Source: an uncultured Prevotella sp. (lineage in GTDB: Bacteria > Bacteroidota > Bacteroidia > Bacteroidales > Bacteroidaceae). Taken from it: a DNA stretch of 6,137 bases. The notes beneath the pieces are model-generated. The model was not told the DNA's origin and made no database searches. It was given only the letters and a program-made list of their open reading frames with translations. Location: contig CALZDK010000116.1 in NCBI GenBank assembly GCA_945637645.1, positions 1-6,137 of the forward strand, read 5' to 3'. Within the stretch, counting starts at the first letter, position 1. Each line of letters opens with the position of its first letter. A program made the translations under genes and the position numbers. Of the stretch, positions 1-6,137 are shown piece by piece.

Positions 1-7
1 AAAAAAT

Positions 8-2230
8 ATGAATAAACGAATAATAACAATCCTAACCATACTGATTACGGCGGTGGGTGCAGGCGCACAGACACTCCTCGCCGACTTTGAGGACGGAACC
101 ACAGGCACAAGCCTGAAGATAAACAAGGACTACACGGGAGGTTTGTTCAGCAAGAAACCTGCCGTGATGGACAATCCGAAGAAGGACAACGTCAACCCTT
201 CGGACAAATGTCTTGGCGCAATAAACGTAGCCGATGCCGACTGGTACAAGAACTTCCTCATACTGGAATTCACCACGCCTTTCGTGGTGGATGACTCCAA
301 CCGCATACTCACGCTGAAGGCCTACAGAAGCATTCAGCCAAAGGAAATGCGCATAGCGGTGAATGGCTACGAGGACGACAACGAGGTTTACCGTGGCATG
401 CTCAAGGAGGACGGGAAATGGGAGACAATAACCATCGACCTCGCCGAGAAATACTACGACCGACGCGTGGAGAAAATCTATATCGTCTTGAGCTGCAACT
501 GGAGCGACCCACGAAAAGGATGGGGCGAGGCGACATACTGCTTCGACGACATCGCGCTCTCAAAGGGCGGCGAGATGCCCGCACAGGTGGTGAGCATCGA
601 TGCCACAACAAAACTGCAGACAATGAAAGACTTCGGCGCGAGCGACTGCTGGACAGCCGACTTCGTGGGAAAATATTTCAGTCAGGAGGCGAAGGCTAAC
701 GCCGCACGATGGCTTTTCAGCCGTGAGATGGACTCTGAGGGCAATCCCGAAGGCATAGGACTCTCGTGCTGGAGGGTGAACATCGGAGCTGGCAGCGCAA
801 CACAAGGAGAGGCAAGCAACATCGAAGACGAGACACGACGCGCGGAATGTTTCCAAAACGCCGACGGCAGCTACGACTGGACACGACAGGCAGGACAGCA
901 GTATTTCATGGACGAGGCAAAACGCTACGGAGTGGAGAACTACGTCTTGTTTTCCAACTCGGCACCAATATACTACACAAAGAACGGAAAGGCTAACGCC
1001 AACGGAAGCTCCATAAGCTGCAACCTGAAGGACGACTGCTACGACGACTTTGCCGACTTCCTCGTCTCTACTGCCTCACACTTCAAGGACGAAGGCTACA
1101 ACGTGACATACATCGACCCCGTGAACGAGCCGCAGTTTGACTGGAAAGACGGACAGGAAGGATCGCCATGGGAAAACCAGAACATAGCGAAACTTGCAAA
1201 GGAACTGGACAAGAGCATGGCTGCGCACGACATGGGAACCACACGTGTGCTCATTCCAGAGGCCTCGTCGCTCAAATGTCTCTATGGCGAAACTGGCAGG
1301 GCAACAAACCAGATATTCAGTTTCTTCAACACGTCGAGCGCAAACTATATCGGCAACCTTACATATATAGATAAGGTGGTGGCAGGACACAGCTACTGGA
1401 CCTACTCCACCGACAGCGACCTGAAGACCGTGCGCCAAAAGACAGCCGAGGCGGCACAGGAGGCAGGCATCGACGTGATGCAGACAGAATGGTCGATGCT
1501 TGGCGATGCGCCAAAAACATCCACCGGCTTCCCCTCAAGCTACGATGCAGCCACAAAGATGGACATGGCTCTATTCATGGCAAAGGTGATATATGCCGAC
1601 ATCGCAATAGGCAACATGACGGCTTGGTCGTACTGGACAGCAATGGCACAGGAACGATGGAGCCAGAAAAACCGCTTCTATCTCATTCGCCTAAACTCTC
1701 TCGACGACACTGGCGACGAGAGCTACGCCGACCTTAAAAACGGCGGAAAGACAACAGCCGACAAGAATCTCTGGGCATTGGGCAACTACAGCCGCTTCGT
1801 GCGTCCGGGCTATCAGCGTGTGGCTGTGGATGGTGCCGACGACCTTACAGGACTTATGTCAACCGCCTATCTCTCGCCCGACGGCAAGCAGATGGTTGTG
1901 GTGATGGTGAACATGAGCCGTGCCCGCCGCACTGCCAACCTCTCGATAACAGGCTTCGAGGCAAAGGACTTCAAGAAATATGTCACCGACAAGGACAACG
2001 ACCTGAGCCTCGACAGCAGCGACAACGCCGTTAGCTCCATAGCCATTCCAAGCCGTTCGGTGACAACAGTGGTGATCAATGCCGACGGAACTTCCGACAT
2101 TGAGGGCGACGCCATTGCCGACAATGAGCAACAACCCTCGCGCACCTACAACCTGAAAGGAATGGAAGTGAAGGGCAATGGAAAGGGAATAGTTATCAAG
2201 AACGGAAAGAAAGAAATAATCAATAATTGA
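8..2230 (+). CDS. Secreted multidomain GH30-like glycoside hydrolase (putative endo-beta-1,6-galactanase)
   Basis: Likely a retaining exported glycoside hydrolase of 740 residues. Residues 1-20 are a signal peptide (MNKR, hydrophobic core, cleavage likely after AGA, before Q21). Residues about 21-190 form a beta-sandwich, carbohydrate-binding-like domain starting ADFEDG and ending YCFDDIAL (177-184). The catalytic barrel begins near 198 with DFGASDCW (208-215), followed by NSAPIYYT (317-324), the acid/base in VNEP (E374), HSYW (461-464) and the nucleophile in QTEW (E494). GNYSRFVRPG (592-601) leads into the C-terminal beta-sandwich typical of GH30. Residues 714-740 (YNLKG...NGKKEIINN) resemble the short C-terminal tails of secreted Prevotella/Bacteroides proteins. 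Assignment to GH30, and to the endo-beta-1,6-galactanase-like branch in particular, rests on recalled motif patterns. The GH fold and catalytic pair are well supported; the substrate is inferred. The ATG at 8 is chosen because it opens directly into the signal peptide; only seven upstream bases are visible. The next gene starts four bases after the stop. Confidence 0.88.
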   Translation: MNKRIITILTILITAVGAGAQTLLADFEDGTTGTSLKINKDYTGGLFSKKPAVMDNPKKDNVNPSDKCLGAINVADADWYKNFLILEFTTPFVVDDSNRILTLKAYRSIQPKEMRIAVNGYEDDNEVYRGMLKEDGKWETITIDLAEKYYDRRVEKIYIVLSCNWSDPRKGWGEATYCFDDIALSKGGEMPAQVVSIDATTKLQTMKDFGASDCWTADFVGKYFSQEAKANAARWLFSREMDSEGNPEGIGLSCWRVNIGAGSATQGEASNIEDETRRAECFQNADGSYDWTRQAGQQYFMDEAKRYGVENYVLFSNSAPIYYTKNGKANANGSSISCNLKDDCYDDFADFLVSTASHFKDEGYNVTYIDPVNEPQFDWKDGQEGSPWENQNIAKLAKELDKSMAAHDMGTTRVLIPEASSLKCLYGETGRATNQIFSFFNTSSANYIGNLTYIDKVVAGHSYWTYSTDSDLKTVRQKTAEAAQEAGIDVMQTEWSMLGDAPKTSTGFPSSYDAATKMDMALFMAKVIYADIAIGNMTAWSYWTAMAQERWSQKNRFYLIRLNSLDDTGDESYADLKNGGKTTADKNLWALGNYSRFVRPGYQRVAVDGADDLTGLMSTAYLSPDGKQMVVVMVNMSRARRTANLSITGFEAKDFKKYVTDKDNDLSLDSSDNAVSSIAIPSRSVTTVVINADGTSDIEGDAIADNEQQPSRTYNLKGMEVKGNGKGIVIKNGKKEIINN

Positions 2231-2234
2231 TTTT
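2211..2234 (+). other. Tight gene junction without Shine-Dalgarno
   Basis: The first GH30-like gene stops with TGA at 2228-2230 and the second starts at ATG 2235, leaving only TTTT between them. The sequence before the start is A/T-rich with no GGAGG-like site. This is normal for Bacteroidota, which often initiate on A-rich, unstructured leaders. An in-frame TAA at 2217-2219 and the absence of another ATG after it fix 2235 as the only plausible ATG start. The spacing implies one transcript and probably coupled translation. There is no room for a separate promoter or terminator. Confidence 0.7.
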
Positions 2235-3770
2235 ATGAAAACACATCTGACGATATGCCTCACACTGGCTATGGGTTGCAATGCCGCCCTTGCAGAAGGT
2301 GAATTGAAAGCAACAATACAGACTGACAAACCACAGCAAAAGGTGCTGCACTTCGGAGCGTCAGACGCATGGAGCATGCAGTTCATAGGCAACTGGGACG
2401 AAAAGGAACAGGAGAAGGTTGCCGACTGGCTCTTCTCTACCGACAACGACAAGGACGGCAACCCACGCGGCATAGGACTTTCGGTTTGGAGGTTCAACCT
2501 CGGCGCGGGAAGTGCCGAACAGGGCGACGAGGCGCAGATAAACTTCTCAACAAGAACGGAGTGTCTGATGCGTCCCGACGGGACATTCGACTGGACAAAA
2601 CAGGCAGCACAGCGCAAATTCCTGAAAATGGCAAAGGAAAGGGGAGTGCCACGCATATTGGCTTTCCTCAACTCGCCACCAGTATATTTCACACAAAACG
2701 GACTTGCCACAAACACCGGACGTGGAGGAACATACAACCTGCGTGACGACAGCTACGAGAAGTTTGCACGCTTCATGGCAGACGCCGTTCGGGGCATTGA
2801 AGAGCACGACGGCGTACACATCGACTATCTCTGCCCGGTGAACGAACCCGACGGACACTGGAACTGGACAGGTCCCAAGCAGGAAGGCACTCCTGCCACC
2901 AACAGGGAGATAGCACGCATAATACGCGCCACGGGCAAGGAGATGAAGAGACAGAAACTCACCACACAGGTGATGGCTGACGAGTCGAGCGACCTCCGCT
3001 GCCTGCTCGGCACCCATGAGACAGCATGGGACCGCGGCTACAGCCTATACTCGTTCTTCACCAAAGACAGCACCGACACTTATATCGGTGCCACACCTAA
3101 CGTGCCACGCCTGATGCTTGCGCACAGCTATTGGACAAACACTCCCGTTCCTTATATGAAGGAGATACGCCTTAAACTGCGCGAAGAGATGCAGCGCATG
3201 GGAGTGGGATTCTGGCAGACGGAAATTTGCATCATGGGCAACGACGAGGAGATAGGCGGTGGACACGAGTACGACTTCTCGATGAAGACAGCTCTCTATG
3301 TGGCACGCGTCATACACCACGACCTCGTGTATGCCAATGCCGAAAGCTGGTCGTGGTGGAGAGCCGTGGGAGGAAACTACCGCGACGGACTGCTCCGCGC
3401 CTATAGCGACGAGAAGCACACCACGGGCTATGTGATCGACTCCAAACTGCTGTGGTCGCTTGGCAACTACAGCCGTTTCGTGCGTCCTGAGGCAGTGCGC
3501 CACGATGTTGTCACCTCCGAGGCGGAAGACCCTTACGGAGTGATGTGCTCGGCCTTCCGCAATGCCGACGGCAGATGGGTTGCCGTGGTGATAAACTACG
3601 GCGAACGGCAACGTGACTTCAGCCTTTCCACAAGCGACGGCAAGGCACGCCGATGGACGATGTACCGCACGTCGGACATCTCGTCGGAAAGTCTCAGCAA
3701 AATAGGCACGGCTGAAGGCAAAACAAGGCTCGCGCCACGATCCATAACAACATTTGTTGAGGAAATGTAA
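2235..3770 (+). CDS. Exported GH30-like glycoside hydrolase, paralogue of the upstream gene
   Basis: A 511-residue enzyme homologous to the catalytic part of the preceding protein. An export signal covers residues 1-20. Cleavage after ALA (A20) by signal peptidase I is likeliest, although AMGC at 12-15 is a weak lipobox-like alternative. The barrel starts near residue 26. Landmarks are HFGASDAW (39-46), NSPPVYFT (146-153), acid/base E204 in VNEP, HSYW (297-300), nucleophile E330 in QTEI, the aromatic cluster WSWW (372-375) and GNYSRFVRP (410-418), before the C-terminal beta-sandwich that ends at the stop. It lacks both the N-terminal binding-like domain and the C-terminal tail of its neighbour. 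Its motifs look closer to the standard GH30 endo-beta-1,6-galactanase-like pattern. Retaining hydrolysis of a beta-galactan is the best inference; another beta-linked glycan is possible. It is probably co-transcribed with the upstream gene. Confidence 0.88.
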   Translation: MKTHLTICLTLAMGCNAALAEGELKATIQTDKPQQKVLHFGASDAWSMQFIGNWDEKEQEKVADWLFSTDNDKDGNPRGIGLSVWRFNLGAGSAEQGDEAQINFSTRTECLMRPDGTFDWTKQAAQRKFLKMAKERGVPRILAFLNSPPVYFTQNGLATNTGRGGTYNLRDDSYEKFARFMADAVRGIEEHDGVHIDYLCPVNEPDGHWNWTGPKQEGTPATNREIARIIRATGKEMKRQKLTTQVMADESSDLRCLLGTHETAWDRGYSLYSFFTKDSTDTYIGATPNVPRLMLAHSYWTNTPVPYMKEIRLKLREEMQRMGVGFWQTEICIMGNDEEIGGGHEYDFSMKTALYVARVIHHDLVYANAESWSWWRAVGGNYRDGLLRAYSDEKHTTGYVIDSKLLWSLGNYSRFVRPEAVRHDVVTSEAEDPYGVMCSAFRNADGRWVAVVINYGERQRDFSLSTSDGKARRWTMYRTSDISSESLSKIGTAEGKTRLAPRSITTFVEEM

Positions 3771-3840
3771 CGGCGTTTACTAAATTTTTTGTACTTTTGC
3801 ACAGTGACAATAAACAATACTCTTAAAAATACAACTTATT
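3771..3840 (+). other. Intergenic leader region of the GH35 gene
   Basis: This 70-base gap is the only non-coding stretch of any size in the window. It holds a T-rich segment (3785-3798), a promoter -7 element, and an A/T-rich untranslated leader of roughly 35 bases before the ATG at 3841, if transcription starts about seven bases after the -7 element. No Shine-Dalgarno, operator palindrome or convincing riboswitch-like structure is visible. Confidence 0.6.
3792..3799 (+). promoter_or_regulatory. Bacteroidota-type -7 promoter element (TACTTTTG)
   Basis: TACTTTTG is a perfect match to the TAnnTTTG -7 element recognised by the Bacteroidota primary sigma factor. It sits 41 bases before the GH35 start. 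A -33 TTTG at the usual spacing (about 19-21 bases upstream) is not evident. The nearest TTTG/TTG pair (3753-3759) lies too far upstream for this element, although it would fit an imperfect TAAATTTT at 3781-3788. The likely transcription start is around 3806. This suggests that the GH35 gene can be transcribed separately from the GH30-like pair, without excluding read-through. Confidence 0.65.
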
Positions 3841-6137
3841 ATGAACAAAATCCTAAAGACACTCTGCCTTGCCGCACTCATGGCAACAGCAACCACCACG
3901 GCACAAGCAGCCGAGGCGCAACACACGTTTGAGGTGGGCAAGGGCAGTTTCATGCTCGACGGCAAACCTTTTGTGGTTAAGGCAGCCGAGGTACACTATC
4001 CACGTATTCCTCGCCCATACTGGGAGCATCGCATAAAGATGTGCAAGGCTCTTGGCATGAACACTCTCTGTCTCTACGTGTTCTGGAACATCCACGAGCA
4101 GCGCGAGGGAGAATACGATTTCACAGGACAGAACGACGTGGCGGAATTCTGCCGACTGGCACAGAAAAACGGTATGTTCGTCATCGTGCGTCCCGGTCCT
4201 TATGTGTGTGCAGAATGGGAGATGGGAGGACTGCCTTGGTGGCTGCTGAAGAAGAAAGACATCAAGCTGCGTGAGCGCGACCCGTACTTCATGGAGCGCG
4301 TGCGCCTGTTTGAGAAAGAGGTGGGAAAACAGCTCTCTTCACTCACAGTGGAGAATGGAGGCCCGATAATAATGGTGCAGGTGGAAAACGAATACGGTTC
4401 TTACGGTATCGACAAACCCTACGTTTCCGAAATCCGTGACATCGTCAAGCAGTCTGGCTTCGACAAGGTGGCTCTGTTCCAGTGCGACTGGTCGAGCAAC
4501 TTCACCAACAATGGACTCGACGACCTCACATGGACAATGAACTTCGGCACTGGAGCCAACATAGACGAGCAGTTCCGCCGCCTGAAACAACTGCGTCCTG
4601 AGGCGCCTCTGATGTGTTCAGAGTTCTGGAGCGGATGGTTCGACAAGTGGGGAGCACGCCACGAGACACGTCCTGCCGACGACATGGTGGCAGGCATCGA
4701 CGAGATGCTCTCAAAAGGCATCAGTTTCTCACTCTATATGACCCACGGCGGAACATCGTTCGGCCATTGGGCTGGAGCCAACAGTCCCGGTTTCGCACCC
4801 GACGTGACAAGCTACGACTACGACGCGCCTATCAACGAGTGGGGATTGCCTACAGAGAAATATTGGATTCTGCGCCAAACAATGGCAAAATATAACGACG
4901 GCAAGAAGCTGCCTTCCGTTCCGAAAGCCCCTATGGGCATTGTTGCCATACCGCAGTTTGAACTCACCGACTATGCACCGCTCTATGCTGGCATAAGCAA
5001 GACGGAAGAAAGCCGTAATGTAAAGACAATGGAGGAACTCGACATGGGTTGGGGTTCAATGGTGTATCAGACAACACTGCCTGCCATAGCAGCAAACACC
5101 GTGCTGAACATCAACGATGCACACGACTTCGCACAGGTGTATGTCGATGGCAAATATGTGGGCAAGATAGACCGCGTGAAGAACGAGAAAAGCCTTCTGT
5201 TGCCTGCTTCGGCTAAGGGCGCAAAGCTGACCATTGTGATAGAGGCGATGGGAAGAATAAACTTCGGACGTGCCATAAAGGACTTTAAGGGCATCACGCA
5301 GAGCGTCACACTGACATCGGAGGTTGACGGACACGAACAAACCATCGACCTGAAAAACTGGACCATAGCCACCTTGCCCGACGACTACGCAACGGCACAG
5401 GAAGCCCTCCAGAACAAATCCGTCAACTCAAATCTCTCCTCTCTCACCTCCCAGTCGGGCTACTATCGTGGCACATTCAACCTGAAGAAAGTGGGCGACA
5501 CCTTCCTTAATACGGAGGCTTTCGGCAAGGGACAGGTTTATGTAAACGGTCATGCCATAGGACGTTTCTGGAGCATTGGCCCTCAGCAGACACTCTATGT
5601 GCCGGGATGCTGGCTGAAGAAGGGAAAGAACGAGGTGGTGGTGCTCGACGTGGTTGGACCAAAGGGCAAGCCAACAATGTTCGGACAGACGAAACCTGAA
5701 CTGGACAAGCTGAACCTTGAGAAGAGCAACAAACACAACAATCCGGGCGACCGTCCCGACCTCAACTCCGCCACTCCCGTAGCCCAAGGCACGTTTGCGG
5801 CAGGAAACGGTTGGCAGACAGTGAAGTTCGGTGCTGTGGCAAAGGGACGTTATGTGGCAATAGAATGTCGATCCACCCACGCCGCCGACCAGGCAGCCAT
5901 AGCAGAAATCTATGTAAAGGGCACCGACGGCAATCGTCTGAGCCGTGAGCCATGGACAGTGAAATACGCCGACAGCGAGAACGAAATGGGCAACCACACC
6001 GGCGACAAGGTGTTTGACCTCCAGGAGTCAACCTATTGGCAAACACAGCGCGGCAGCGACTTCCCGCATCTGCTTGTCATCGACCTTGGCAGCGAGCAAC
6101 AAATAACAGCCCTCGACTACCTGCCACGAGCAGAGCA
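3841..6137 (+). CDS. GH35 beta-galactosidase, exported, 3' end cut by window
   Basis: Retaining exo-beta-galactosidase that releases terminal beta-galactose; 765 codons are visible with no stop. Residues 1-23 are a signal peptide (cleavage likely after AQA). The GH35 barrel spans about 35-355. Landmarks are YVFWNIHE (79-86), VRPGPYVCAEWE (116-127), and the family signature GGPIIMVQVENEY (173-185), whose second glutamate E184 is the acid/base. SEFWSGWFDKWG follows with nucleophile E261, then THGGTSFG (301-308) and SYDYDAP (324-330). Beta-sandwich domains follow, including GQVYVNGHAIGRFW from residue 564. RYVAIE (670-675) and an F5/8-type-C-like module (about 706 onward, with DLQESTYWQT and YLPR) lie at the end. 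Comparison with remembered Bacteroides homologues suggests only a few tens of residues are missing. The start is firm: an in-frame TAA lies at 3811-3813 and 3841 is the first ATG after it. The enzyme probably finishes oligosaccharides made by the two GH30-like enzymes. Confidence 0.95.
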   Translation, partial: MNKILKTLCLAALMATATTTAQAAEAQHTFEVGKGSFMLDGKPFVVKAAEVHYPRIPRPYWEHRIKMCKALGMNTLCLYVFWNIHEQREGEYDFTGQNDVAEFCRLAQKNGMFVIVRPGPYVCAEWEMGGLPWWLLKKKDIKLRERDPYFMERVRLFEKEVGKQLSSLTVENGGPIIMVQVENEYGSYGIDKPYVSEIRDIVKQSGFDKVALFQCDWSSNFTNNGLDDLTWTMNFGTGANIDEQFRRLKQLRPEAPLMCSEFWSGWFDKWGARHETRPADDMVAGIDEMLSKGISFSLYMTHGGTSFGHWAGANSPGFAPDVTSYDYDAPINEWGLPTEKYWILRQTMAKYNDGKKLPSVPKAPMGIVAIPQFELTDYAPLYAGISKTEESRNVKTMEELDMGWGSMVYQTTLPAIAANTVLNINDAHDFAQVYVDGKYVGKIDRVKNEKSLLLPASAKGAKLTIVIEAMGRINFGRAIKDFKGITQSVTLTSEVDGHEQTIDLKNWTIATLPDDYATAQEALQNKSVNSNLSSLTSQSGYYRGTFNLKKVGDTFLNTEAFGKGQVYVNGHAIGRFWSIGPQQTLYVPGCWLKKGKNEVVVLDVVGPKGKPTMFGQTKPELDKLNLEKSNKHNNPGDRPDLNSATPVAQGTFAAGNGWQTVKFGAVAKGRYVAIECRSTHAADQAAIAEIYVKGTDGNRLSREPWTVKYADSENEMGNHTGDKVFDLQESTYWQTQRGSDFPHLLVIDLGSEQQITALDYLPRAE

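Noticed and set aside
1..7. Short A-rich sequence before the first start codon
   Set aside because: Seven bases are too few to judge a promoter or ribosome binding site, though A-richness fits a Bacteroidota leader.
1859..2737. Long open reading frame on the minus strand spanning the junction of the two GH30-like genes (292 codons)
   Set aside because: It lies wholly antisense to two well-supported enzymes, crosses their boundary, and its translation is rich in Cys, His and Val without any recognisable domain or signal. It is a shadow of the codon bias on the plus strand.
3753..3759. TTTGTTG as the -33 promoter element for the GH35 gene
   Set aside because: The distance to the perfect -7 element at 3792 is about 32 bases, well over the usual 19-21. 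It would fit only the imperfect TAAATTTT at 3781, so the -33 element is left uncalled.
8..3770. GH30 beta-1,6-glucanase or xylanase identity for the paired enzymes
   Set aside because: The FGASD opening, the NSxP-Y-x-T motif and the GNYSRFVRP junction match the endo-beta-1,6-galactanase-like branch better as I recall it, but without a search this is a preference, not an exclusion.
3767..3790. Possible small terminator hairpin after the second gene (GTAAC, loop GGC, GTTTAC, then a T-run)
   Set aside because: The stem is only five pairs with a bulge, it overlaps the stop codon, and the T-run is part of the promoter region. It is too weak to call a terminator.
5428..5997. Minus-strand open frame of 189 codons inside the GH35 gene
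   Set aside because: It is antisense to conserved GH35 accessory domains and has no recognisable domain, so it is treated as a shadow frame.

Overview
The window holds three same-strand genes for exported glycoside hydrolases and almost no non-coding DNA. It looks like a piece of a carbohydrate-utilisation locus from a Bacteroidales bacterium, probably Prevotella-like. Four things point that way. The intergenic promoter carries a perfect Bacteroidota -7 element (TAnnTTTG). None of the starts has a clear Shine-Dalgarno sequence, and the leaders are A/T-rich. The first protein ends in a 'YNLKG...KGIVIKNGKK' tail typical of secreted Prevotella/Bacteroides proteins. The enzyme families themselves are also common there. 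Base composition is close to balanced, with frequent GAC, AAC, ACA and ATA codons in all three genes, so nothing suggests that one of them is a recent foreign insertion. Genus cannot be settled from this window.

Layout. Positions 8-2230 encode a 740-residue GH30-like enzyme with a signal peptide, an N-terminal beta-sandwich (carbohydrate-binding-like) domain, a catalytic barrel, a C-terminal beta-sandwich and a sorting-type tail. Four bases later, 2235-3770 encode a 511-residue paralogue with only the catalytic barrel and beta-sandwich. The pair looks like an old tandem duplication and is probably co-transcribed. A 70-base gap (3771-3840) carries a promoter for the third gene, which starts at 3841 and runs off the window end. 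That gene is a GH35 beta-galactosidase with C-terminal galactose-binding-like and F5/8-type-C modules; 765 codons are visible.

How they may work together. The GH30-like proteins most resemble the endo-beta-1,6-galactanase branch (Pfam Glyco_hydr_30_2 type). Paired with a GH35 exo-beta-galactosidase, a reasonable inference is breakdown of beta-linked galactan, for example the beta-1,6-galactan side chains of plant type II arabinogalactan. The GH30 pair would cut internally and GH35 would release galactose from the ends. No SusC/SusD pair, regulator or arabinofuranosidase is visible, so the substrate remains an inference. I see no RNA genes, mobile elements, CRISPR or phage features. I did not find evidence of a wholly new system; the most interesting points are the divergence of the paired GH30-like enzymes and their different export signals.
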